Positions 1 to 10,223 of a stretch of 64,000 nucleotides of DNA are shown piece after piece; the first letter of the stretch is position 1, and the number at the start of each line of letters is the position of its first letter. The notes under the pieces were generated by a model that saw nothing but the letters and a program-made list of their open reading frames with translations, was not told the origin of the DNA and made no database searches. This stretch comes from Winogradskya consettensis. Its GTDB lineage: Bacteria > Actinomycetota > Actinomycetes > Mycobacteriales > Micromonosporaceae. Both the position numbers and the translations under genes were made by a program. Location of the stretch: the NCBI RefSeq assembly GCF_018332715.1, contig NZ_BOQP01000056.1:1-64000 (forward strand), in the 5' to 3' direction.

Positions 1-50
1 TGACCATCCCGGCCCCCACCCTTGCGTTTGAGCCGCTGCGGGTTGTCCGT

Positions 51-188
51 GGTTGCTGATCGGTCCGTGCGTGGGTGGGCTGGGCTTTCACCTCCTGGTG
101 GTGGGCTGGCTGCCGCGCTTCTGGTTTGGGTTGGCGGTTGGCTCTGGCGGGCCGGCCTGGGTGGTGGGGCTTGCGACGCACCTCGCCG
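51..188. repeat. Left arm of a diverged inverted repeat flanking the IS630 element
   Basis: This stretch matches the reverse complement of 2016-2154. Blocks such as GGTTGCT, CCGTGCG, TTCACCTCC, GGCTGCCGCGC and GCGACGCACC occur in the same order, with identical spacing over the first 45 bases and one base difference after that. No credible gene lies in it, and the whole of 1-342 has no coding sequence I can support. It may be an arm of an older element or a repeated intergenic sequence of this genome. Confidence 0.5.
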
Positions 189-278
189 GGGGCGCTCAGC
201 GGCTGGTTCTTCGCCCGTTCAGCGGCGTCCGGATGCCTGGCTTACAAGCCACCGCTGCTCCGTCAGTCAACAATGCTT

Positions 279-313
279 GCCGTGCGCCGTGCGCCGTGCG
301 CCGTGCGCCGTGC
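279..313. repeat. Five tandem copies of a 7-bp unit
   Basis: The unit GCCGTGC is repeated five times without error immediately left of the IS630 element. It lies outside any gene and has no visible function. Confidence 0.85.
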
Positions 314-345
314 CCCCAGCCCCCAGCGCGCGTGCTGCATGCCTA

Positions 346-373
346 GTGCTGCGCCGCGTTAGTTGGTCGGGGG
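346..373. repeat. Left terminal inverted repeat of the IS630 element
   Basis: 28 bp beginning GTGCTGCGCCGCG, directly after a TA dinucleotide. Its partner is the reverse complement of 1860-1887 with a single mismatch. The transposase stop codon follows one base inside. Confidence 0.9.
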
Positions 374-374
374 T

Positions 375-1430
375 CATGCGGCTTTGAGGTGGGTGCCGTC
401 GTAGGTCCAGCGGTAGGGCTTGGCGGTGGTGTTCTTCTCGATCACGTATGTGTCGATCTTGTCGATCAGGTCCTGTCGTGACGGGAAGTCGCCGTGGCGC
501 ACGACCCGGCGGGTCAGGGCGGAGAAGTACATTTCGACTTGGTTGAGCCAGGAGGCGTGGACCAGGTCCAGTGGACGTGCCAGCGGGGATGCGCGGCGAG
601 CCAGGCCCGGGTGGCTTTCGCGACGTGTGACGATCCGTTGTCGAGCACGACGTGGATGGTCTTGGCGGGGTCGATGCAGGTATCGAGCATGCTCAGGAAT
701 CGTTGGGAGGTCACTGAGTCGTTCCGGACGATCGGTTCGGTGATCGCCTGCCCGGTCCGGATATCGAGGGGGCGGCGACGATCGACACGGTGCCGTGACG
801 CACGTGTTCGAACTCCCGCAGGGCGGGCCGGCCCGGTGCGACGGCCCGGCCGGGGTGTTTACGGGACCGGGCGGCGATCGCGGTCTTCTCGTCGATGGAC
901 AGCACGACCGCGCCCGGCGGCGGGTTGAGGTAGAGATCGCAGACGTCGCGGGCGCGGATCCAGAACATCGGGTCGTCTTTACGGGTCAGTCAGCCGCGGA
1001 CCCGATACGGGCGCAGGTCGCAGTCGGCCAGGATCCGGCCGACCTGCGACGCTGAGATCCCGGTGTCGGCCAGTCGCCCGGCGATGGCCCGATGCGACCA
1101 GGTCGATTCCGGCCAGGGCGGGGCCGAGGTCGCGACCGCGATCACCCGAACCCGGACGTCGCTTCCGTGCCGGCGAGGTCGTCCGCTGCGTGGCGCGTCA
1201 CTCAACCCGGCCAGGCCGGTGACGGCGAACCGGGACCGCCATTTACGGACCATGTCGACACCGATCTGCAGATCCGCCGCGATCCGGGCGTTGGGTATGC
1301 CGTCGGCCGCGGCCAGGACGATCTTCGCCCGTAACACCTGCCGCAGTTCGGCACGGGCCGACCTCGCTGTCCGGCACAGGCGCCGGCGGGTCTGCTCGTC
1401 CAACGCGATCTGCACTGCTGCCACCGCCAC
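375..1430 (-). pseudogene. IS630-family DDE transposase, disrupted by one stop and two frameshifts
   Basis: Reading from 1430 leftwards there is an N-terminal helix-turn-helix region (990-1430, ending PYRVRG), then an in-frame TGA where the family normally has Trp (VRG-W-LTRKDDP). The same frame continues with MFWIRARDV and the first catalytic Asp in LSIDEKTA (711-968). A frameshift near 768-772 moves to the frame holding the second Asp in HVVLDNGSSH (514-714). A one-base loss near 567 moves to a third frame encoding SWLNQVEMYFSALTRR with the catalytic Glu and a normal C terminus ending at 375. All DDE residues are therefore present but split over three frames, so no functional enzyme is expected. 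Sequencing error is a weaker alternative because three independent lesions would be needed. Confidence 0.9.
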
Positions 1431-1511
1431 GAAACGTGCCCATCCCGCCGAGCCGACACCGATCGGGCAGCTCCTCGCTGATCATGGCGTCAGAGCGTCG
1501 AGCGCGGCAGC

Positions 1512-1874
1512 ATGACCTGCATGGCCCGTAAGAACCCGCCCGAGTCGATGCAGCACCACCTGCGGCAACGACTCAACGAGCATGCCCATGACCGCTGGCC
1601 ACAACTCGCCGAGGTTCAGGTCCGTTACCGGGCCGGGTTCGCCTACCTCGACGGGCTGTTCCCCGACGGGCGAGTACAACCGATGTGCCGGTTACGGTTC
1701 AGCGGGGTCCTGCACACCTGGGGCTTCGCGATCTACCTGGCCAGCCACGACAGCTACCAAGACAACCTGCTGCCGTCCGGGCTGCCCTTCGGCAGCCCGG
1801 AAGAAGCCCTCGACTGCGCCTGCGGCCTCTACCTCAACGACCCCACCGCCTGGCTCACACCCCCGACAAACTAA
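1512..1874 (+). CDS. Small conserved passenger protein of an IS630 element, function unknown
   Basis: A 120-residue protein with no signal peptide or membrane segment. The centre reads YRAGFAYLDGLFPDG and WGFAIYLASHDSYQ, and the C terminus EEALDCACGLYLNDPTAWL, a pattern I recall for small proteins found beside IS630-type transposases in actinobacteria. Its last codons and TAA stop lie within the right terminal repeat, so it belongs to the element. Unlike the transposase it is uninterrupted. A second ATG nine bases downstream (1521) is an equally good start; neither has a clear ribosome site. Function is unknown; a regulatory or accessory role in transposition is only a guess. Confidence 0.75.
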   Translation: MTCMARKNPPESMQHHLRQRLNEHAHDRWPQLAEVQVRYRAGFAYLDGLFPDGRVQPMCRLRFSGVLHTWGFAIYLASHDSYQDNLLPSGLPFGSPEEALDCACGLYLNDPTAWLTPPTN

Positions 1875-1887
1875 CGCGGCGCAGCAC
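1860..1887. repeat. Right terminal inverted repeat of the IS630 element
   Basis: Reverse complement of 346-373 with one mismatch, followed by TA at 1888-1889. It contains the stop codon of the passenger gene (1872-1874). Confidence 0.9.
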
Positions 1888-2015
1888 TAGCGCTCAGCGC
1901 TGCGTGCTCCAGGCTGGGTGTGTGGGTGTGGGTGTGGCGCTGTGCGTTCGCGGCGGGGCGGTGTGGGGCTGGGCGGGTAGCGGGGCTTTGGGTGGTGTGG
2001 GGTTGGGAGCGTGAC

Positions 2016-2154
2016 GGGCGCGGTGCGTCGCATGACCCGGCACATTGATTGGCCTGCCGGGCTGGGCCGGTGGGCGTGAGCAGAGGCGCGGCAGCCGGAC
2101 CAGAATCCGGGAGGTGAAGGCCACGACGAGCCGCGCACGGAGCGGTGAGCAACC
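2016..2154. repeat. Right arm of the diverged inverted repeat flanking the IS630 element
   Basis: Reverse complement aligns with 51-188 (see that entry). The surrounding 1890-2390 has no gene I can support: 1915-2010 is a G/T-rich stretch, and the only other clear structure is the hairpin at 2185-2258. Confidence 0.5.
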
Positions 2155-2184
2155 ACGTCCGAAGCCGCACACTCTCTGACGCAA

Positions 2185-2258
2185 GGGTGAGGGCGGGGTG
2201 GCCGAGCCAGGCATAAAAAATCCCCTAAAGCCCGGCTCGGCCACCCCGGCCCTCACCC
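2185..2258. terminator. Long imperfect hairpin with A-rich loop upstream of the UvrA-like gene
   Basis: Arms 2185-2208 and 2234-2258 are complementary over about 24 base pairs with a single-base bulge (GGGTGAGGGC and GCCCTCACCC at the base, GGCCGAGCC and GGCTCGGCC near the loop). The loop of about 25 bases holds AAAAAA. There is no T-run after either arm, so it is not a textbook intrinsic terminator. It could be a terminator-like or miniature mobile palindrome, or a protein-binding structure in the leader of the next gene. Confidence 0.6.
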
Positions 2259-2390
2259 GTCCACCGCAAGAGACCCGCCAGCAAGGATCAGGATTCAAGA
2301 AGCAAAACCCGGACCCCCACAGATACCGTAGGCAAACGCGACGATGACAGGACCACCACCACACACGGTCCGTCTGACGACGATGGGGAT

Positions 2391-4769
<2,379 letters not shown>

Positions 4770-4773
4770 GTTT

Positions 4774-5430
4774 TCAGCGGGCGCGGCGCTGGAAGGTCAG
4801 GTGGGTGACGCCGCTCGGAGAGGGGGTGGCTTCGATGGCGAATCGCTCCTGCAGTCCTTCGAGGCCGTCCCACAGCCGTTCGCCGCGGCCCAGGAGGATC
4901 GGCACGAGGACGATGTGCATCTGGTCGATCAGGTCGGCCTGGAGGAACTGCCGGACGGTGCTCACCCCACCGCCGATGCGCACGTCGAGGTCGCCGGCGA
5001 GAGCGCGAGCCTGCTCGAGAGCGGATGCGGGATCGGCGTCCACGAAATGGAAGGTCGTCCCGCCTTCCATCTCGAGCGTCGGCCGGGGGTGATGGGTCAG
5101 TACGACGACCGGGGTGTGGAAGACCGGGTCGTCACCCCACCAGCCCTTCCACTCCTCATCGCTCCAGGGGCCGCGCTGGGGGCCGAACTTGTTGCGCCCC
5201 ATGATCTCCACGCCGATGCCGCGTGCCCAGTTGCTGGCGAACGCCTCGTCGACGCCGTGCGATCCCGCGGTCTCCCCGTGTATGCCCATGTCACGGAAGG
5301 TGCGGGTCTCGAAGGCCCACTCGAGCAGACCGGTCCCGGCGTGCCCGAACGGTGCCTCGAGCTCCTGCCCCTCCCCGGTGCCGAAGCCGTCGAGGGAAAC
5401 GGAGAAGTTGTGGACGCGGACGCGCGACAT
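4774..5430 (-). CDS. Dihydrofolate reductase-fold (RibD C-terminal) family protein
   Basis: 218 residues starting MSRVRVHNFSVSLDG, with a GGGAGGG ribosome site eight bases before the ATG. Family hallmarks visible are the N-terminal SVSLDGFGTG, the MGRNKFGP segment in the middle, GGGVSTVRQFLQADLIDQ and the substrate-side LVPILLGRGERLWDG. Proteins of this fold are NADPH-dependent reductases similar to the reductase half of RibD; the substrate of this subgroup is usually unknown. It is convergent with the UvrA-like gene, only four bases separating the stops. It is a distant relative of the protein at 15605-16162, which keeps the same fold but is shorter. Confidence 0.85.
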   Translation of the reverse strand: MSRVRVHNFSVSLDGFGTGEGQELEAPFGHAGTGLLEWAFETRTFRDMGIHGETAGSHGVDEAFASNWARGIGVEIMGRNKFGPQRGPWSDEEWKGWWGDDPVFHTPVVVLTHHPRPTLEMEGGTTFHFVDADPASALEQARALAGDLDVRIGGGVSTVRQFLQADLIDQMHIVLVPILLGRGERLWDGLEGLQERFAIEATPSPSGVTHLTFQRRAR

Positions 5431-5559
5431 GGACCCTCCCAGGTATGCGATCTGCAAGCACCTTACGGAGGTCTCCGGGAGCCGCAGCAACTTCGGCCTG
5501 CGGCGGCGCGCCCGAGAAGTGCGGCACCGGCGCCCGGAAGGGGGCGCCGGCACCGGGAA

Positions 5560-5742
5560 TCACTCGTTCGGGAGCAGAGCCCAGAGCACGAGGTAAACGA
5601 TGAGCTGGGTGCCGGGCAGCAAGCAGGACAGGATGAAGATCAGGCGCATCATTCCGGAGGACATGCCGAAACGGCGGGCCAGACCGGAGCACACGCCGGC
5701 GATCCAACGGTCGTCGCGGGGTCTCGCAAGGCGGCGGGTCAT
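5560..5742 (-). CDS. PspC-domain small membrane protein
   Basis: A 60-residue protein: basic N terminus, then DDRWIAGVCSGLARRFG, which is the PspC domain signature, and one or two hydrophobic segments (MRLIFILSCLLPGTQLIVYLVLWALLP). PspC proteins sit in the cytoplasmic membrane and in other bacteria take part in envelope-stress responses. AAGGAG eight bases upstream supports the ATG at 5742 over the GTG nine bases earlier. It is transcribed alone; the 250 bases to the next gene (5743-5995) hold a TTAACAT box at 5924-5930 that may be part of a promoter for the rightward gene but no further gene. Confidence 0.85.
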   Translation of the reverse strand: MTRRLARPRDDRWIAGVCSGLARRFGMSSGMMRLIFILSCLLPGTQLIVYLVLWALLPNE

Positions 5743-5995
5743 CTCGTTCACTCCTTCGATGCCGCGCTCAGCGCGTCAGCACTGGCGTGGCAAGTGGTGG
5801 CCGGGGCCGGGTGCCTCGACCGCTTTCCACGGTATGGACCGTCACCCCGTCCGCCCTCGGTCGCGAGAGGGATAAGGGCGCTCACATCCCCGTAGGGGAA
5901 CCCCGTACCCTCACGGGATTCACTGTTAACATCGGGGCAAATTTCGCCGCCTACTCTCTGCGACCGTAGGCGGTCGAGGTGGGAGGGATGCCGCG

Positions 5996-7942
5996 GTGAC
6001 GCTCGCCGTGTTGTGCGGGAGCACCGGAAACGATCTCAGGCCGGAGGCTGCTCGCAGCCTTGCCGAAGATGTGCGTTCCGCCCTGTCGAGAGCTGGCGTC
6101 AGCCAGATTTTTGAAGTCAATGGACCGGATATATCCGGGCAAATTCGCGAGATCGTCAAGCTCGCCGATGAGCCCTTGCTGATCTGCGCCGACAATCTCG
6201 TCGCGCATCCGAGTCTGCTGTGGACGCTGGCCACCGAGCCGGCCGGCCGCAGCACCGCGCTGGTGGCGGCCACGGAGAGTGGCGACGGAGGCGACCTGAG
6301 GGAGGATCGGGGGCGCCTCGTTCCGGCCTCCGACGGGCCCACGAGCTTCCTCGGCGCACTCTGCGTCGCGACGAGTGATCTTGGTCTCGTAACGGCAGCG
6401 GCGGGCACCGTAAAAGGACAAAACGTCGACGCCCTCTTCGCGGCGTTACTGCAAGCCGGGCTCGTCCCGATCGCGACCCGTGTGCGCCTTCTGCACGCCG
6501 AGCGCGTCCACACCGACGCGGAGCTGGCCGCTGCCGAGGCCGCTGTCGCAAGCGTGGACGAGGACAAGGCCCTGCTGCGCCTGGCGGTCAAGGAAAAAGA
6601 CGACTTCTTCACCACGTACGCCGTAAGCAGCTGGTCGCCGTTGGTAACGAAGCTCTGCGCCCGCGCCAAGTTGTCGCCCAGCCAGGTCACCGCCCTCTCC
6701 GTACTCCTCTCCGTGGTGGCGGCCCTCGGGTTCTGGCAGGCGTCCCGCCCGGCGCTGATCATCGGTGCGATCCTGCTCTACCTGGGCTTCGTCCTCGACT
6801 GCGTGGACGGCCAGCTGGCCCGATACACCCGGCAGTTCGGGGCGTTCGGCGGCTGGCTCGACACGATGGCGGACCGGGCGAAGGAATATGCGGTCTACGC
6901 CGGGCTCGCCGCCGGGGCCGAACGGATGGGCTTGTCGTTCGCGTGGCCGCTGGCGATCACCGCGATCGTGCTGCAGACCGTCCGGCACATGACCGACACC
7001 TGGTACGGCGCCCTGCACGACGAGGCCGCGGCCCGGCAGTCGGTCGGCACAGCTGGCAACGCGGACGCGGGCGGCGGCGTCGGTGCCCGGTTGAGCCGCG
7101 CGTCCAACAAGGTGCAGGGTGACACCGGCTCGATCGCGTACTGGCTGAAGCGGATCGTGGTGTTCCCCATCGGCGAGCGGTGGGCCCTGATCGCGCTGCT
7201 CGCGGCGGTCTTCAACGGGCGCGTCGCGCTGGCGGTCACCGTGGCATGGGGGGCGCTCGCTCTCGCGTACACGCTGGGGCTGAGGTCGTTGCGCTCGATC
7301 TCGATGCGCGTCGGAGTGCTGGACACGGTCGACACGTCGCGGCATCGTGATGACGGCCGGCTGGTTCGTGGCACCGTGAGTGCCGCGGGGTTGAAGCAGC
7401 CCCTGCTCTGGGCCGGCATCGCGGCGGTTTCCCCGCTCGTGCTGATCGGTGCGGTCGCGGCGGGCTGGGTGCCGCGCGGGACCCCGTGGCGGGCGGCGTA
7501 CCTGGAATTCGAATGGGTCCGGGCGGGCGAGGCCGGGATCTGGCTCCTGGTGGTGGCGTTGCTGGTGCTCGGGGCCGGTGCTGCGGCGCGGTCCTCGCAC
7601 GGCGGGCCGCTCGACTGGCTGGTGCCGGCCGGGTTGCGTGCCGGCGAGTATCTGATGGCGGTGGCGGTCGCGATGATCTGCGACGTGCCGCCGGTGGTGG
7701 TGTTCGCGCTGCTCTTCGTGCTCGCGCTGCATCACTACGACCTGACCGCCCGGATGGAGAAGGGCGCTCCGGATGCACATGCGCGACGCGCGCTGCTCGG
7801 GTGGGACGGGCGGGTCGTGCTGCTGGTGTTCTTCGCGCTGGCGGGTGTCGCAACGGCTGGTGAGCTGGTGCTCGCCGTCGGTGTCGGCACGCAGTTTCTG
7901 ACAGGGGCAGTCAAGGATTGGCGAACCGGAGGAAGTCGATGA
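5996..7942 (+). CDS. CDP-alcohol phosphatidyltransferase with N-terminal nucleotidyltransferase-like and C-terminal DUF5941-like regions
   Basis: 648 residues in three parts. Residues about 1-200 resemble a sugar-nucleotidyltransferase fold but lack an obvious G-x-G-T-R signature, so this part may be inactive. Residues about 225-460 form the membrane CDP-alcohol phosphatidyltransferase; the catalytic motif is complete at about 265-292 (DCVDGQLAR, then G, then D-x3-D in GWLDTMAD). The C-terminal 190 residues contain several hydrophobic helices of the DUF5941 type. The layout recalls bifunctional inositol-phosphate cytidylyltransferase/phosphatidyltransferases. Its stop overlaps the start of the TagF-like gene (ATGA), so the two are translationally coupled and probably make one envelope glycopolymer. 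GTG start with a GGGAGGG site. Confidence 0.85.
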   Translation: MTLAVLCGSTGNDLRPEAARSLAEDVRSALSRAGVSQIFEVNGPDISGQIREIVKLADEPLLICADNLVAHPSLLWTLATEPAGRSTALVAATESGDGGDLREDRGRLVPASDGPTSFLGALCVATSDLGLVTAAAGTVKGQNVDALFAALLQAGLVPIATRVRLLHAERVHTDAELAAAEAAVASVDEDKALLRLAVKEKDDFFTTYAVSSWSPLVTKLCARAKLSPSQVTALSVLLSVVAALGFWQASRPALIIGAILLYLGFVLDCVDGQLARYTRQFGAFGGWLDTMADRAKEYAVYAGLAAGAERMGLSFAWPLAITAIVLQTVRHMTDTWYGALHDEAAARQSVGTAGNADAGGGVGARLSRASNKVQGDTGSIAYWLKRIVVFPIGERWALIALLAAVFNGRVALAVTVAWGALALAYTLGLRSLRSISMRVGVLDTVDTSRHRDDGRLVRGTVSAAGLKQPLLWAGIAAVSPLVLIGAVAAGWVPRGTPWRAAYLEFEWVRAGEAGIWLLVVALLVLGAGAAARSSHGGPLDWLVPAGLRAGEYLMAVAVAMICDVPPVVVFALLFVLALHHYDLTARMEKGAPDAHARRALLGWDGRVVLLVFFALAGVATAGELVLAVGVGTQFLTGAVKDWRTGGSR

Positions 7943-10113
7943 CTCTGCTCAGTGTCGTGCTGCCCGTCTACAAGGTGCAGGGATATCTGCGCCAGTGCCT
8001 GGACTCGATCCTCGGGCAGGCGTTCACCGACTTCGAGATCGTGGCGGTCGACGACTGCTCGCCGGACAACAGCGGGGCGATTCTCGCCGAGTACGCCGCT
8101 CGTGACTCCCGGGTCCGCGTGGTGTCGCTCGAGGAGAACGTCGGCCTGGGCCGGGCCCGCAACATCGGCCTGGATCACGCGATCGGCGAGTACGTCTGGT
8201 TCGTCGACAGCGACGACTGGCTCGCCCAGGGCGCGCTGACCACGGTCGCCGACCGGATCGCCGGCGCCACGCCCGACGTGCTGATCGTCGGCTTCGACCG
8301 GGTGCACTGGGACGCGCGGGTGACCCAGTCGGGCGCGACGAAGATCCTCGCCGAGGCGCCGGACACGTTCACCGTCGAGCAGTTCCCCAAGGTGCTCAAC
8401 GTCCTGCACGTCGCCTGGAACAAGGTCATCCGCCGTGACCTGCTGATCAGGCTCGGGTTCCGCTTCGAGGAAGGCTGGTACGAGGATGTCTCGTTCACCT
8501 TCCCGATCATGTCGGTGGCCGAGCGGATCAGCGCGCTGCCCCGGGTCTGCGTGCACTACCGCCAGCGGCGGACCGGCGCGATCACCAGGACGCTCGGCGA
8601 CCGGCACTTCGAGATCTTCGACCACTGGGCCCACGCGATGGCGCTGGTCGACCAGTACAGCGATCGCGCCGCACAGATCCGGCCTCTGCTGTTCGCCCGG
8701 ATGATGTGGCACTACCTGATCGTCCTGGACAACAGTCAGCGGGTGAAGAAGGCCTCCCGGCAGGCGTTCTTCACGCGGATCAGCGAGGACTACCGGCGCT
8801 ACCGGCCGGCCGGCGCGTACCCGATGAAGGGCCGGGCGGACGGGCTGCGGCACCGGTTCATCGGTGAGGGCTCGTTCACGAAGCTCCGGATGCTCGACCA
8901 GGCCATCCGGGTGGCCAAGGCGGCGAACCGGGCGCGCCGGGTGCCGGTGGCGAAGGCGAAAGGGCTGGCCAAGAAGGCACGGCAGAGCCTGTACCGGGGT
9001 TACTACAAGCTCCAGCTGCGCGGCGCGGTCGACGAGAATCTCGCGCTCTATGCCGCGTACTGGTATCGCGGGGTGACCTGCAATCCCGCCGCGATCTCCC
9101 GCAAGGCGCAGGAGCTGGCACCCGGCATCCGCAACGTCTGGGTCGTCAGCAAGGGGCGGACGAAGTCCGTGCCGCCGGGCACCGATTACGTGGTCGCGGG
9201 CTCGCTGCCCTACTTCAGGGCACTCGCCCGGGCCCGTTACCTGGTCAACAACGTGAACTGGCCGAACTGGGTGGTCAAGCGGGACGGCACCACGCACGTG
9301 ATGACCCATCACGGCACCCCGCTGAAGGCGATGGGGATGGACCAGGCCGATCATCCGGCGGCCGCCAAGGACCAGAATTTCCACGCCCAGATGCGCCGGG
9401 CCGACCGCTGGGACTTCAGCATCACGGCGAACGCGCACACCACGATCGCGTGGGAGCGGGCGTACCCGTGCCGCTACGAGACGATCGAGTCCGGTTATCC
9501 ACGCAACGACCGGCTGGCGTCGGCGTCGGCTGCCGACTCCGCGGCGGTCCGGGAGAAGCTCGGCATCCAGCCGCACGAGCGGGTCGTGCTCTACACCCCG
9601 ACGCACCGCGAGTGGCTGCCGATGGGCACCCAGGTGCTCGACGTCGAGGCGTTCGCCGACCGGCTCGGCCCGGACACCGTACTGCTGGTCCGGGCGCACT
9701 ACTTCTACGTGGCCGCGGATCACGCCGCGCAGGCGGCTCGGGGGCGGATCGTCGACGTCTCGGCGTACCCCATCGTCGAAGATCTCTATCTTGCCGCCGA
9801 CGTGATGATGACCGACTACTCGTCGGCGATGTTCGACTTCGCGGTGCTGGACCGGCCACTGGTGATCTTCGCGCCGGACTGGAACGCGTACCAGGAGCTT
9901 CGCGGGGTCTATTTCGACCTCATGGAGCTGCCGCCGGGCGCGGTCGCCACGAGCTTCGCCGAGCTGATCGAGGTCTTCGACTCGGGGGCGTACGCGAGCG
10001 ACCGGTCGGCTGCCGCCCGGACCCGTTTCCGGGAGCGGTTCTGCTACCTCGACGACGGCAAGGCCTCTGAGCGGGTCGTACGCCGAGTATTGCTGGGGGA
10101 ATCTTCCTCATAG
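7939..10113 (+). CDS. GT2 glycosyltransferase fused to CDP-glycerol glycerophosphotransferase (TagF-like)
   Basis: 724 residues. The first 240 are a GT-A family 2 domain (SVVLPVYKVQGYLRQCLDSIL, VDDCSPDNS, and the metal-binding VDSDDW). Residues about 340-720 are a CDP-glycerol:poly(glycerophosphate) glycerophosphotransferase domain, with MTHHGTPLK, YTPTHRE and MTDYSSAMFDFAVLDRPLVIF visible. Enzymes of this class polymerise glycerol-phosphate (or a similar polyol) units on the inner membrane face during teichoic acid synthesis, while the GT2 part could add sugars. Starts at the ATG that overlaps the previous stop, with CCGGAGGAAG as ribosome site. The matching exporter pair TagGH lies 10 kb away. 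Whether the substrate is glycerol or another CDP-alcohol cannot be told. Confidence 0.88.
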   Translation: MTLLSVVLPVYKVQGYLRQCLDSILGQAFTDFEIVAVDDCSPDNSGAILAEYAARDSRVRVVSLEENVGLGRARNIGLDHAIGEYVWFVDSDDWLAQGALTTVADRIAGATPDVLIVGFDRVHWDARVTQSGATKILAEAPDTFTVEQFPKVLNVLHVAWNKVIRRDLLIRLGFRFEEGWYEDVSFTFPIMSVAERISALPRVCVHYRQRRTGAITRTLGDRHFEIFDHWAHAMALVDQYSDRAAQIRPLLFARMMWHYLIVLDNSQRVKKASRQAFFTRISEDYRRYRPAGAYPMKGRADGLRHRFIGEGSFTKLRMLDQAIRVAKAANRARRVPVAKAKGLAKKARQSLYRGYYKLQLRGAVDENLALYAAYWYRGVTCNPAAISRKAQELAPGIRNVWVVSKGRTKSVPPGTDYVVAGSLPYFRALARARYLVNNVNWPNWVVKRDGTTHVMTHHGTPLKAMGMDQADHPAAAKDQNFHAQMRRADRWDFSITANAHTTIAWERAYPCRYETIESGYPRNDRLASASAADSAAVREKLGIQPHERVVLYTPTHREWLPMGTQVLDVEAFADRLGPDTVLLVRAHYFYVAADHAAQAARGRIVDVSAYPIVEDLYLAADVMMTDYSSAMFDFAVLDRPLVIFAPDWNAYQELRGVYFDLMELPPGAVATSFAELIEVFDSGAYASDRSAAARTRFRERFCYLDDGKASERVVRRVLLGESSS

Positions 10114-10223
10114 AACTGTGACGATGTGGTGACAGGCTGCGAATGGCCGTTCACCCGATGGCAGACATTGATGCGTGTGGTCACGCTAAGCCATCGTCGC
10201 AGCTCACATGCAGGAGGTTGACG

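Larger units (their letters stand above)
346..1887. mobile_element. IS630-family insertion sequence with passenger gene, transposase decayed
   Basis: The element is bounded by 28-bp terminal inverted repeats (346-373 and 1860-1887, 27 of 28 matching) and flanked on both sides by the dinucleotide TA (344-345, 1888-1889), the target duplication expected of IS630/Tc1-mariner elements. It carries a broken transposase on the minus strand and a small open gene on the plus strand, in convergent-outward arrangement with both stop codons touching the terminal repeats. Length about 1.54 kb, longer than a minimal one-gene IS630 because of the passenger. The transposase cannot be made intact, so this copy is probably immobile unless helped in trans. 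Confidence 0.9.

Noticed and set aside
279..313. Possible CRISPR or direct-repeat array
   Set aside because: Seven-base units without spacers; a simple tandem repeat. No CRISPR array or cas gene occurs in the window.
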